Positions 54,562-63,505 of a stretch of DNA of 64,000 bases are shown here, in pieces. Position 1 is the first letter of the stretch. Each line of letters begins with the position of its first letter. The stretch covers positions 1 to 64,000 of the forward strand of contig NZ_JAJEJQ010000003.1 in the NCBI RefSeq assembly GCF_021390575.1, in the 5' to 3' direction. The DNA comes from Paraburkholderia adhaesiva. Lineage in GTDB: Bacteria; Pseudomonadota; Gammaproteobacteria; Burkholderiales; Burkholderiaceae. The notes beneath the pieces are model-generated. The model had not been told where the DNA came from. It did not search any database and worked only from the letters and a program-made list of their open reading frames with translations. The position numbers and the translations under genes are program-made.

Positions 54562-55950
54562 ATGACTACAAGTAAAAATCGGAGCCGCGGATTGATCGTC
54601 GGCGTTGCAGTGGCGGTCGCCGGGGCCTATCTCGTGGGTCACGAACGTGCCCGCGCAGAAGAGGACCCCAGCGCAAAAACCACTCTGTCGAGTCCTGCCG
54701 CAGGCAACAATCAGGCCCCGAATTTTTCGGCGATCGTGGCGAAGTATGGCCCAGCGGTCGTGCACGTCGAGGCCAGAAGCGATGAACAAACTTCGGACGG
54801 CGGTCATTCCGGCGCCTTGGGAACGGGATTCATCGTCAGCCAGGACGGCTACATACTGACGAACAATCACGTTGTCGAAGGCGCGGCCCGAGTGACGATC
54901 AAGCTCACGGATGGGCGCAAATTTCCGGCACAGGTGATTGGCACGGACAAGCAGGGCGACGTCGCCGTGCTGAAAATCGCCGGCAGTGGATTCCCGACCG
55001 TCAAGATCGGCAACCCGGCGAATAGCCACGTCGGCGACTGGGTCGTCGCAATCGGCTCGCCTTACGGCCTCGACAACACCGTGACGTCCGGCATCATCAG
55101 CGCGAAATCGCGCACGATGTCCGAAGACAACCCGATGCCGTTTATCCAGACCGATGTACCCGTGAACCCCGGCAATTCGGGCGGACCGCTCTTCAATCTC
55201 AACGGCGAGGTCATCGGCATCAATTCGATGATCTACTCGCGCACGGGCGGCTTCCAGGGGCTCTCGTTTGCCATTCCGATCGATGAAGCCATGCATATCA
55301 AAGACCAGATTGTCGGGTCCGGACACGCGTCGCATGCCCGCCTCGGCGTTGCCGTTCAGGCGCTCGACTCTTCCACGGCGAACCAACTCGGACTTGACTC
55401 GACGCATGGTGCGCTCGTAGCGCAAGTCGAGGATGGCAGCCCCGCGCAAGCTGCAGGCGTCCAGCAAGGTGACGTCATCGTCGCGCTCAACGGCCAGGAA
55501 ATCGCATCGCCTGCCGATCTGCGCGCACGCGTCTCGCACCTCGACCCCGGCGCGAATGCCAAAGTGACCGTGCTGCGCAATGGCGCAAAACGTACGCTCA
55601 CGCTCGCTGCCAGCGGCGATGCAACAGGCAACCCAGCGCCTCAAGCCCGCGCGCAAGGCGAAGCGCCGCGTCCGCGACTCGGCGTGGCCGTGCGTCCGCT
55701 CTCGGACGACGAAGCGGCGCAGATCGGTGTCGATGGCGGCGTGCTCGTCGCGCGCGCGTCGGGTCCGGCGGCAGCGGCGGGCGTTAGCGTCGGCGACGTG
55801 ATCCTCGCGGTCAATGGCGTCGAAGTGAGTAACGTCGAGCAGTTGCAGCAGACCATTGCCGAGGCGCGTGGCAAGGTGTCGATCGTGGTCTATCGCGACG
55901 GCCAGCAATTGACGCTCAAGGCACAACTCGCGAACACGCGCGAGGGTTGA
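54562..55950 (+). CDS. DegQ/HtrA-family periplasmic serine protease
   Basis: The 462-residue protein has an N-terminal signal segment (GLIVGVAVAVAGAYLVG). A trypsin-like domain has the triad H103 (NNHVVEG), D133 (GDVAVLKI) and S206 (GNSGGPL). Two PDZ domains lie at about 265-350 and 375-460. It belongs to the HtrA family that degrades or holds misfolded envelope proteins; DegQ, DegP and MucD cannot be told apart by eye. It is convergent with the downstream membrane protein gene. Confidence 0.93.
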   Translation: MTTSKNRSRGLIVGVAVAVAGAYLVGHERARAEEDPSAKTTLSSPAAGNNQAPNFSAIVAKYGPAVVHVEARSDEQTSDGGHSGALGTGFIVSQDGYILTNNHVVEGAARVTIKLTDGRKFPAQVIGTDKQGDVAVLKIAGSGFPTVKIGNPANSHVGDWVVAIGSPYGLDNTVTSGIISAKSRTMSEDNPMPFIQTDVPVNPGNSGGPLFNLNGEVIGINSMIYSRTGGFQGLSFAIPIDEAMHIKDQIVGSGHASHARLGVAVQALDSSTANQLGLDSTHGALVAQVEDGSPAQAAGVQQGDVIVALNGQEIASPADLRARVSHLDPGANAKVTVLRNGAKRTLTLAASGDATGNPAPQARAQGEAPRPRLGVAVRPLSDDEAAQIGVDGGVLVARASGPAAAAGVSVGDVILAVNGVEVSNVEQLQQTIAEARGKVSIVVYRDGQQLTLKAQLANTREG

Positions 55951-55958
55951 GCGCGCCA

Positions 55959-55979
55959 CACATCGATTACGTCGATGTG
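55959..55979. terminator. Hairpin between convergent genes
   Basis: A perfect 8-bp stem, CACATCGA with TCGATGTG, around a 5-base loop sits directly after the protease stop, between convergent genes. No T tract follows on either strand. Confidence 0.4.
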
Positions 55980-56002
55980 ACGGCGAGACGGCAGGCGAAG
56001 CG

Positions 56003-57022
56003 TCAAGGGCGCTTGCGCGGGAAAAGGGTACGCGAGAACAGGTACCGCAACCCGCCAGGAACCTGCGGCGCTTCGGCAGCCTGCCACGCCAGAAGGCCGG
56101 GTACGAAGATGACCAGGTCGCGGATACGCCGCGCCCCGGCCAATGCGAGACATATCGCGGGGTCGAGTCCGAGCGCCCCGCCGATCACGATGAATCCGCC
56201 TTCTTGCACACCCACTGCGCCGGGCACGAAGAACGCCGCGCTGCTGAGTGCCTGAATCAGCGATTCAATAACGAGTGCTTCCACGAACGTGACGCGCGCG
56301 CCGAGAAAAAATAGCGCTGTCCAGATTTCGAGCGAAGTAATCGTGTAATGCAGCGGTTGCCAGAAAAACAGATAGCGAATAACCGCCCCGCGACGACGCC
56401 AGATCGCCTTGATAGCTTCGTCCACTTTCCACGACGCAGTCACAGTGCCGACAAGCTTGCCGCTCAACATACGGTTGAGCACGCGCGTCACCCGCTCGAA
56501 CGGATTGGCGTGCTGGATTAGTGCGAACGCCGCCAGCAGCGGAGCAAGAACGGCAACGCCCAGGGCGAGTTCGCCCGCAAGTCGAAAGTTGCCCGACTTC
56601 CCGTGACCAAACAGAAAGCCGATGCCGACAATCGTGAACATCAGCTGACTGATTACGGTTAGCTGCGTATCGACGATCAAACTGGAGGCAGCGAGGGGAA
56701 CGGGCACGCCGCGTCGCAGCAGGAGGCGAAAGGCTTCGATGTCGCCGCCCACGCGTATCACGGGGAGCAGGCTATTTACGGACTCGCGGATCCAGGTCAG
56801 CAGAAACAGGAACCTGTACGACGGCCGGTTCACGCGCTCGAAAAGGATTTGCCACGCCCGTCCGTTGCTCAATATGTGCAGAACGTGAATCAGCGCGGCA
56901 AGGACGAGTCCCCAACCAGCAGCATGCAGCGCCGCGAGGACAGCACGTGGATCCTCGCGCCACAGCAACCAGAGTGCAAGTCCGGCACCCGCAAGCGCAG
57001 CGAGACCGCCCACGCCTTTCAT
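56003..57022 (-). CDS. Lysylphosphatidylglycerol synthase-type membrane protein, HpnL-like
   Basis: The 339-residue protein, starting at ATG 57022, has about eight membrane helices of the UPF0104/LPG_synthase_TM fold. Key family segments are LLPVIRVGGDIEAFRLLLRRG and PGAVGVQEGGFIVIGGALGL. The size and the link to a radical SAM gene resemble HpnL of hopanoid clusters, but no squalene-hopene cyclase is in view, so the hopanoid role is inference. The longer frame to 57325 overlaps the radical SAM gene and is rejected. The ATG overlaps (ATGA) the stop of a possible 23-residue leader frame. Confidence 0.82.
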   Translation of the reverse strand: MKGVGGLAALAGAGLALWLLWREDPRAVLAALHAAGWGLVLAALIHVLHILSNGRAWQILFERVNRPSYRFLFLLTWIRESVNSLLPVIRVGGDIEAFRLLLRRGVPVPLAASSLIVDTQLTVISQLMFTIVGIGFLFGHGKSGNFRLAGELALGVAVLAPLLAAFALIQHANPFERVTRVLNRMLSGKLVGTVTASWKVDEAIKAIWRRRGAVIRYLFFWQPLHYTITSLEIWTALFFLGARVTFVEALVIESLIQALSSAAFFVPGAVGVQEGGFIVIGGALGLDPAICLALAGARRIRDLVIFVPGLLAWQAAEAPQVPGGLRYLFSRTLFPRKRP

Positions 57023-57090
57023 GGGAACGTCGGACAAGACCGGCCGCAGCACGAAACGTGCAGCAGCGCACTGGCTCGACGAATGCTCAC
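57019..57090 (-). other. Possible 23-residue upstream leader frame
   Basis: A GTG at 57090 lies 8 bp after the strong ribosome site AAGGGAGGT. The 23-codon frame ends in TGA that overlaps the ATG of the HpnL-like gene. It could serve only to couple translation. There is no similarity to a known peptide. Confidence 0.3.
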
Positions 57091-57105
57091 GTCCCAGGAC
57101 CTCCC

Positions 57106-58266
57106 TTATCCATCCACTTGAGCTGTGGGCGCAGGCGCCACCTTCGCCCTTGGCCGTAGCATCTGACGTGGAAGCGTCTCGCGAGAGAGTGACCATATCG
57201 AATACAGCACGCCTTGCTGACGCAGCGCGTTGACCGCTGCCTGCACGTTGCCGCGCCGGAATGCCTGAAGCGCATCGGCCACGGCTATTGCGCCGTGCAT
57301 CAGCACACTGGCGTGCCGATAACACGACATCATGCAGGCGTTGCAGGGCTCCGTTTCATCTGGGAGGTGATCCAGGTCGAAAACCGAACCCATAGCCTTG
57401 GGCCATGCTTCGCAACGCCAGATGTCGAGATTCCAGTCGATATAGAAGTACTTTCTCCCGCCTATGCACGGCACGCGCTGTTCTTCGCCACGCACGAATC
57501 GCTCCACCTCGGCGAGCGCTCCAGACGGATCAAGCACGCGAAAGTGGCGCTTCATACGAACAATGGCGCGCAAGGCATCAAGCAACTCCTGCGTATCGAG
57601 GTCGATTAGTTTCGACTCTTCATCGTAGACGAGCGACGTGGATCCAAACGGTGCGCGCCGCGGGTATGAGAAGGAGACGGCGTCGAAACCGAGTTCCGCC
57701 AGCGTGTCGGGAAGCGCCTCATAACGGACGAGCCGGCTAACCGTCACAGAAGCACAGGTGAAGATGCCATGCGCGCGCGCCGCAGCAAGGCCTGCGCTGA
57801 TACGCGGGCCGAGTCCGTTAAGTCCTCGATTCAGTTCGTGCTCGTGGATGTTGGGGCTATCGATCGAAACCAGCAAACGCTTGAGCCCTGCCTGAGCGAG
57901 ACGTTCGATATGGCGGGGAAGAAACCAGCCGTTGGTGATGAGTGCGCACTCCATGCCGGCCTGCGAAGCCGATGCAACAAGCGCATCTATATCCGGATGA
58001 ACAAGCGGCTCGCCACCCTGAAACGTGACGTACTTGATGCGGCGTCGGCGCAGGATCGGCAGCGCGCGGGCAAACTCGTCGAGGTCCAGGTAGCGTCGAG
58101 GACCTGCCAGTTTTTTGTCGCGCGAAAAGCCACAGAAATCGCAGGCAGCGTTACATACGTTGGTAACTGAAATGTCGCAGACAGCCGGAATAAAATTTTC
58201 CGGCGTAGTGACCGCTGTGGCCGCAGTGTCAGTACTCACCGGTTTGGGAGTTGTCGATAGGTTCAT
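57106..58266 (-). CDS. Radical SAM protein with SPASM-like C-terminus
   Basis: The 386-residue protein has C38-x3-C42-x2-C45 (VCNAACDFC), the motif that holds the catalytic 4Fe-4S cluster and S-adenosylmethionine. GGEPLVHPD follows at about 90, as in the family. The C-terminal part has CIGGRKYFYIDWNLDIWRC and CNACMMSCYRH, a cysteine set like that of SPASM/twitch auxiliary cluster domains. The substrate is unknown. The gene ends about 85 bp before the HpnL-like membrane gene and reads in the same direction, suggesting an enzyme and lipid-handling partner. Confidence 0.85.
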   Translation of the reverse strand: MNLSTTPKPVSTDTAATAVTTPENFIPAVCDISVTNVCNAACDFCGFSRDKKLAGPRRYLDLDEFARALPILRRRRIKYVTFQGGEPLVHPDIDALVASASQAGMECALITNGWFLPRHIERLAQAGLKRLLVSIDSPNIHEHELNRGLNGLGPRISAGLAAARAHGIFTCASVTVSRLVRYEALPDTLAELGFDAVSFSYPRRAPFGSTSLVYDEESKLIDLDTQELLDALRAIVRMKRHFRVLDPSGALAEVERFVRGEEQRVPCIGGRKYFYIDWNLDIWRCEAWPKAMGSVFDLDHLPDETEPCNACMMSCYRHASVLMHGAIAVADALQAFRRGNVQAAVNALRQQGVLYSIWSLSRETLPRQMLRPRAKVAPAPTAQVDG

Positions 58267-58403
58267 ATCCACGTCGCCCCATTTCACACGTTACTAATGC
58301 CTGGATTCCGGGTGAATTCCCGGGCCGATTTCCGGATTGGCGCACATCGTCCCTGCACCAATTCCGGCTCGCGAAAAGTCGACCGGTTACGACGCATGCG
58401 AGT

Positions 58404-61166
58404 TCAACTGTTGGGCATGACCACCACCTCCTGCTGAGGCGCCACGGATCCTTTCAATGATGGTATCGACCGGATAATGAGCTTTTCGAGCTCAACCACG
58501 AGGAAGAACAGGAATGCTCCGGCGACGAGCCAGAGCCACGCCGACAAGGGCAGAGCCTCTGTATCGAAGATTGCTTGAAACGGTAGTGCATAGGTGAACA
58601 GAAGCTGCAGCACCACGACACCGGCTATTCCATACCACATGTACGGATTACCCATGTGTGCACGCAAGGACAGCGATGAATTGAGCAGGTACCGGCTGTT
58701 GAAAAGATAAAAGACCTGGCCAAGTGTGATGGCGTTGACCGCAGCCGTGCGCGCCATCTGATCCGAAGTTCCTTGGGCCTTCATCCAGAAGAAAGTCGCG
58801 AGCGTATAGATCACGAGCGCCGCACCGACGAACAGAATGCGCCAGATACCGAAACGGGTGACGATGGGCCGGTCGACTTCACGCGGCGGCCGGCGCATGA
58901 CGTCTGCCTCATGCGGCTCGAAGGAAATCGCGAGACCGAGCGCGACGGACGTGACCATATTCACCCACAGCACCTGAGGCGCCGTAATCGGCAGCGTGAA
59001 GGCGAACAGGATAGCAACCGCGATCACGACGCCCTGAGCGACATTGGTCGGCAAAACGAACAACATCGCCTTCTCGATGTTGTTGTAGACGGTGCGCCCC
59101 TCCTTCACGGCTGCGGAGATCGAGGCAAAATTGTCGTCGGCGAGGATCATCCCCGCTGCCTCCTTCGTAACCTCGGTGCCCTTGATGCCCATTGCGACGC
59201 CAACGTCCGCCTTCTTGAGCGCCGGCGCGTCATTGACGCCGTCGCCCGTCATGGCCACGACCTGCCGGTTGGCCTGAATGGCCCTCACCAGCCTCAGTTT
59301 GTGCTCCGGACTTGCACGGGCAAAGACATCGACGTCACGCACGCATTCCTGCAGCGCCGCGTCGTTCATCGCTTCGATCTCCGTGCCGGCCACGGCAGTC
59401 TTTCCGTCGCCAATCCCGAGCATTCTTGCGATCGCGGCTGCAGTAATCTTGTGGTCGCCCGTGATCATCGTGACGCGAATACCACCGCCGTAGCATTCAC
59501 GCACGGCTTCTATCGCCTCCTTGCGCGGCGGGTCCATGAGGCCCACGAGGCCTAGCAGCACGAGGGTTTTCGGCAAATGCTGCGGACCGAGCCCGCCCGC
59601 TTGCAGCCCCGGGTTCGGCAGCCACGCGAGCCCCAGCACGCGATTACCCTGCGCGGCAAGCCGGTCACCCTCCCTCGCGAAACGGTCGCGATCAAGCGGC
59701 GCTGGACCTTGCGCCGTCTGCTGACGGTCGCAATGCTCGAGGATCACTTCCGGCGCGCCCTTGACCAGCAACATCTCGCCGTCCGTCGAGCGATTCAGCG
59801 TCGCCATGAACTTGTGCTCGGACTCGAAAGGGATCGCGTCGATCCGCGGTGCGGCGGCTGTCTCGGCGGTCCGGTCCATGCCGAGCTTGGTCGCGAACGG
59901 ATAGAGGGCGGCCTCGGTTGGGTCGCCCTCGACTTTCCATTTGCCGTCATCTTCGAAGAGTCCGGCGTCGTTGCACAAAATGGACACGCGACCCATCAGC
60001 GAAAGCACCTCGGGCGCTGCGCCGAGCCGCGTACCGCTCTCGTGAATCTCGCCTTCTGGCGCATAGCCGTCGCCGGTAATCTCATACGCCGACTCCGCCG
60101 TCACGACGGAGGTCACCATCATCTCCATCAGGGTAAGCGTGCCCGTCTTATCGGAGCAGATGCGCGAGACGGAACCCAGCGTCTCGACCATCGGCAGGCG
60201 GCGAATGATGGCGTTACGCTGAGCCATGCGCTGCACGCCGATGGCGAGTGTGATGGTGATCAGCGCTGGCAGGCCTTCCGGAATGACCGACACCGCAATG
60301 CCGACGACCGCCTGAAAAAGTTCGACGAACGTCATGTGTCCGAGCCAGTGGCCCCACGCGAAAAGCAGTGCGCTGACGCAGACGATCACCACGGTGATGA
60401 CGTAGCCGAATTTCTTGATCTGGCGTAGCAGCGGCGTCTCGAGCACGCTGACTTCGGCGAGCATCTGATTGATCCGGCCGAGTTCAGTCTGGCTCCCGGT
60501 CGCCACGACGATACCGGTCGCCCGTCCGGACACCACCATCGTGCCGGAAAAAGCCATGTTCTCGCGGTCGCCGACCGTGGCTTTCGCGGATACCGCAGCG
60601 GGGCTCTTCTCGGACGGGACGGATTCGCCCGTGAGCGCCGCTTCCTCCGTACGCAGGTTCTTGGTATCGGCAAGGCGGATGTCCGCGGGAATCTTGTCGC
60701 CCGATTCCAGAAGCACAATGTCGCCCGGCACAACGTCTTCGGCGGGGATCAGGCGAACCGCCCCGTCACGCAAAACGCGCGCCTCCGCAGAAAGCATGTT
60801 GCGAATCGAATCGAGCGCCTTTTCAGCACGTCCCTCCTGGATGAAGCCAAGCAGCGAATTGAGCACGACGACGGCGAAGATGATCGAGGCGTCGAGCCAC
60901 AGACTCAGCATCAGCTTGACGAAGCCGGACACCAACAGAACGTAAATGAGGATGTTATGAAACTGCGCGAGGAACCGTATGACCGGCCCACGTTTCTTGC
61001 CCTTTGGCAGGAGGTTCGATCCGTACGTGCCGAGCCGTTTGGCCGCTTCCCCGGCATCGAGGCCTTGCGAAAGATCGGTGTTGAGCTGCCGCTCGAGCTC
61101 GTCTACCGGCATCGCGTGCCACGCCGTGGCATCCACGCCTGAAGCCGCAATCTCAGACAAGTTCAT
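58404..61166 (-). CDS. P2-type cation-transporting ATPase
   Basis: The 920-residue protein starts at ATG 61166 after AGGAGAGG; the longer frame to 61214 is rejected. It has a cation-ATPase N-domain, the actuator motif LTGESVPSEK, PEGLPA in helix M4, the phosphorylation site SDKTGTLT, the hinge MTGDGVNDAPALKKADVG, and a C-terminal six-helix cation domain. M4 matches calcium pumps, but M6 reads NMVTSVALG, where SERCA has an aspartate in VTDGLPA. Calcium, another divalent ion or a monovalent ion is possible. Confidence 0.9.
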   Translation of the reverse strand: MNLSEIAASGVDATAWHAMPVDELERQLNTDLSQGLDAGEAAKRLGTYGSNLLPKGKKRGPVIRFLAQFHNILIYVLLVSGFVKLMLSLWLDASIIFAVVVLNSLLGFIQEGRAEKALDSIRNMLSAEARVLRDGAVRLIPAEDVVPGDIVLLESGDKIPADIRLADTKNLRTEEAALTGESVPSEKSPAAVSAKATVGDRENMAFSGTMVVSGRATGIVVATGSQTELGRINQMLAEVSVLETPLLRQIKKFGYVITVVIVCVSALLFAWGHWLGHMTFVELFQAVVGIAVSVIPEGLPALITITLAIGVQRMAQRNAIIRRLPMVETLGSVSRICSDKTGTLTLMEMMVTSVVTAESAYEITGDGYAPEGEIHESGTRLGAAPEVLSLMGRVSILCNDAGLFEDDGKWKVEGDPTEAALYPFATKLGMDRTAETAAAPRIDAIPFESEHKFMATLNRSTDGEMLLVKGAPEVILEHCDRQQTAQGPAPLDRDRFAREGDRLAAQGNRVLGLAWLPNPGLQAGGLGPQHLPKTLVLLGLVGLMDPPRKEAIEAVRECYGGGIRVTMITGDHKITAAAIARMLGIGDGKTAVAGTEIEAMNDAALQECVRDVDVFARASPEHKLRLVRAIQANRQVVAMTGDGVNDAPALKKADVGVAMGIKGTEVTKEAAGMILADDNFASISAAVKEGRTVYNNIEKAMLFVLPTNVAQGVVIAVAILFAFTLPITAPQVLWVNMVTSVALGLAISFEPHEADVMRRPPREVDRPIVTRFGIWRILFVGAALVIYTLATFFWMKAQGTSDQMARTAAVNAITLGQVFYLFNSRYLLNSSLSLRAHMGNPYMWYGIAGVVVLQLLFTYALPFQAIFDTEALPLSAWLWLVAGAFLFFLVVELEKLIIRSIPSLKGSVAPQQEVVVMPNS

Positions 61167-61461
61167 TCGCCTCTCCTGATTGCAGGGGGTTTCGGTCCAG
61201 GGCATCGGCCCCAACCGTCAGGACAGCTCGTTGCTCGATCGGTCCGGTCACTTACTCACCCTGACCGTGAAGATATACCGCAGTTCGCAAGGCGAGACTC
61301 GCAAGGCGGCCAGGCGCCGCATAGCCAGCGATACCAGCGTTAGTAACGACGCATTCGCGCTGCAACACGACCGGATGCTTTGTCATCGGGTCAGTCCGGG
61401 CAAGCGAGGCGTCTGCCTGCCCCGGACCAGCGACTAAAGGACACAAGCGGAAACAAGCGGA

Positions 61462-61491
61462 AACAAGGAAACAAGCCGGCAAATCCGGCTT
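61462..61491 (-). terminator. Probable terminator of the galU homologue
   Basis: A 7-bp stem, AAGCCGG with CCGGCTT, around a 5-base loop is followed on the minus strand by GTTTCCTTGTTTCC. It lies about 35 bp after the galU stop. The neighbouring sequence holds short direct repeats of ACAAGCGGAA at 61443-61462. The rest of the 61215-61525 gap shows nothing recognisable. Confidence 0.6.
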
Positions 61492-61525
61492 CCGCGTATT
61501 TCCGGCGGCGTCGACCCTTCGTCCG

Positions 61526-62467
61526 TCAATGAGGCGGAGCAATGCCTGGTCCTGCCTGACCGCCAGACAGCCCCGATTCGCCAACGGATGGATGCAGGCC
61601 GCGGAGGCGATTGTGCAGCCACGCGTCGAAAGCGTCCTGCACTTCGGCATGCCGCAGCGCAAAGTCAACCGTTGCCTGGAGGTAACCAAGCTTGGTGCCG
61701 CAGTCATAGCGCTTGCCAACAAACTCATAGGCGAGCACCTGCTCATCCTTGAGCATCGAATGAATCGCGGGGGTTAGCTGGATCTCTCCGTTCTCGGCAG
61801 GCCCCAAAGCGCGCAAATGGTCGAAGATGCTCGGCATCAACACATAGCGCCCGGCAACACCGAAGCTCGATGGCGCGACCTCCGGCGACGGCTTTTCGAC
61901 AATACTGGAAACGTTGATCACGCGTTCATCCCAATGCCGTCCGTCGATCACTCCATGGCTCGATGACTCATGCGAATCGAACTCCTCGACTGCCAGCACC
62001 GACGAATCGTAGTGGCTGAAAATATGAACCATCTGCGCGAGGACCGGCGGCTGTCCCGCAAGCAGATCATCAGCAAGAATGATCGCAAAGGGTTCCCCAT
62101 CGATCAATTTCTCCGCGCACAGCACAGCATGGCCGAGACCGAGCGGTTCAGCTTGTCGGACGTAGACACATTCAACCTCAGGGGGCTTGATGCTCTGCAC
62201 GAGTTCGACGAGCTTCTGGCTTCCACGTGCTCTCAGCACATGCTCAACCTCGTAGGACTTGTCGAAATGATCTTCAATGACGCGTTTGCCGCGGCCAGTA
62301 ACGAAGATCAGTTCAGTGATGCCTGCAGCTATCGCTTCTTCAACGGCGTACTGGATGAGTGGCTTGTCGATGACCGGCAGCATTTCCTTCGGACTCGCCT
62401 TGGTTGCCGGCAGAAAACGCGTATCGATTCCCGCCACCGGGAACACAGCTTTATGAACACCAAGCAT
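61526..62467 (-). CDS. galU: UTP-glucose-1-phosphate uridylyltransferase homologue with altered nucleotide loop
   Basis: The 313-residue protein has the GalU fold. It makes UDP-glucose for exopolysaccharide, lipopolysaccharide and trehalose synthesis. Family segments are clear: PATKASPKEMLPVIDKPLIQYAVEEA, EPLGLGHAVLCA, ILADDLL, GVIDG and the C-terminal KRYDCGTKLGYL. The N-terminal nucleotide loop, normally GLGTR, reads GIDTR with aspartate at residue 15, a change in a highly conserved glycine. Activity may be reduced or lost, or this is a sequence variant. No sugar-metabolism neighbours are seen. Confidence 0.88.
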   Translation of the reverse strand: MLGVHKAVFPVAGIDTRFLPATKASPKEMLPVIDKPLIQYAVEEAIAAGITELIFVTGRGKRVIEDHFDKSYEVEHVLRARGSQKLVELVQSIKPPEVECVYVRQAEPLGLGHAVLCAEKLIDGEPFAIILADDLLAGQPPVLAQMVHIFSHYDSSVLAVEEFDSHESSSHGVIDGRHWDERVINVSSIVEKPSPEVAPSSFGVAGRYVLMPSIFDHLRALGPAENGEIQLTPAIHSMLKDEQVLAYEFVGKRYDCGTKLGYLQATVDFALRHAEVQDAFDAWLHNRLRGLHPSVGESGLSGGQAGPGIAPPH

Positions 62468-63505
62468 GATGAACTCACCCTATCAGGTCGGGGGAACAAA
62501 ACGGCATCGAGCATCGCCTGGATCTGTGACACTGCAGCCTCGCCACACCTGCCAACCGACGGCCGAACTGCCCTCCCACGCACAACGTTAGCCAACTTCA
62601 AACCGCTCTTGCCTGCCCCCTTATGAAATAGAGCCTCATCAACATGCGTCAGGCTAGCCGCAAAGTCACGTTCGCTGCGCACTCGCACCATTTCGCAGAT
62701 GCCGATCGAACTTGTCGTGCCGGTATCGGCTACCGATCTACTTGAAGAAATTGATAGCAGGAATGCACGCTAAATTTCAATTCAGGCCCGCAAAAAATTC
62801 CTGGCAACACAATAAAAAGCACTGCTGATCGGCAAATTATTCCGTGCCCCCGCACTACATACGTCAGAAATAAATTTATCTTCAGCAGATCATCTGCACT
62901 CTGGCGAATGATAGCCGCAAATCCAATGAAGTCCCGCGATATTAATTAGCCATTGTGCGCAATTGGACTATTAGCCGTTTCAAAAATTATTCTGGCAATC
63001 ACTGTGACACCGGCGCGCTCTCGGTCAAATCGCGTCAGGCAGGCCGCGAAGGCGCGTGACGATAACTACCATAACTCTGCGTTGCCATTGTAGAACCGCA
63101 GCAGTGCCCCGATGATGGCCTTGACATTACAGCACTACGAACGCGGCCCCAATACGGCGCTGTCGCGGAGACCCCGTGTCCTCGGTTGCAGAAAATACGT
63201 GCCCACCGAACAGCAAGAAAGAATTCCGGTTCGGTCGAATAGTCAAAGACCTTTCTTAACATCAGGGGCGTGCCGGTTCGAAATCGTATCGCGCCCATAC
63301 ATTTGGCCATGCGTCGATCCGCAACTATATTACCGGGCATCATTCGCCAAAACAGGCGAACGACGCGGCACCGGGCACATAATGCAATTGCTCCGCCTTG
63401 TATAGAATGAAAATTTGAGTGGGCAATGCATTCTTCGCAATCCGCGTGCGGTAAGCGTTCGGAAACATCTGCGTAAATCGCAGAACTTTTCATGACGGAG
63501 GCGTA
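62468..63505. other. Long intergenic region
   Basis: About 1 kb between divergent genes. The part 62730-63000 is visibly AT-richer than the rest of the window. Frames at 63035-63646 (minus) and 63112-63405 (plus) overlap and lack protein features; the minus one also runs into the PAS gene. It holds the promoters of galU and of the PAS gene (a TATAGAAT box at about 63401). A small RNA or acquired DNA cannot be excluded. Confidence 0.5.

Noticed and set aside
57023..57325. N-terminal extension of the HpnL-like frame
   Set aside because: It overlaps the radical SAM gene and has no membrane-protein character.
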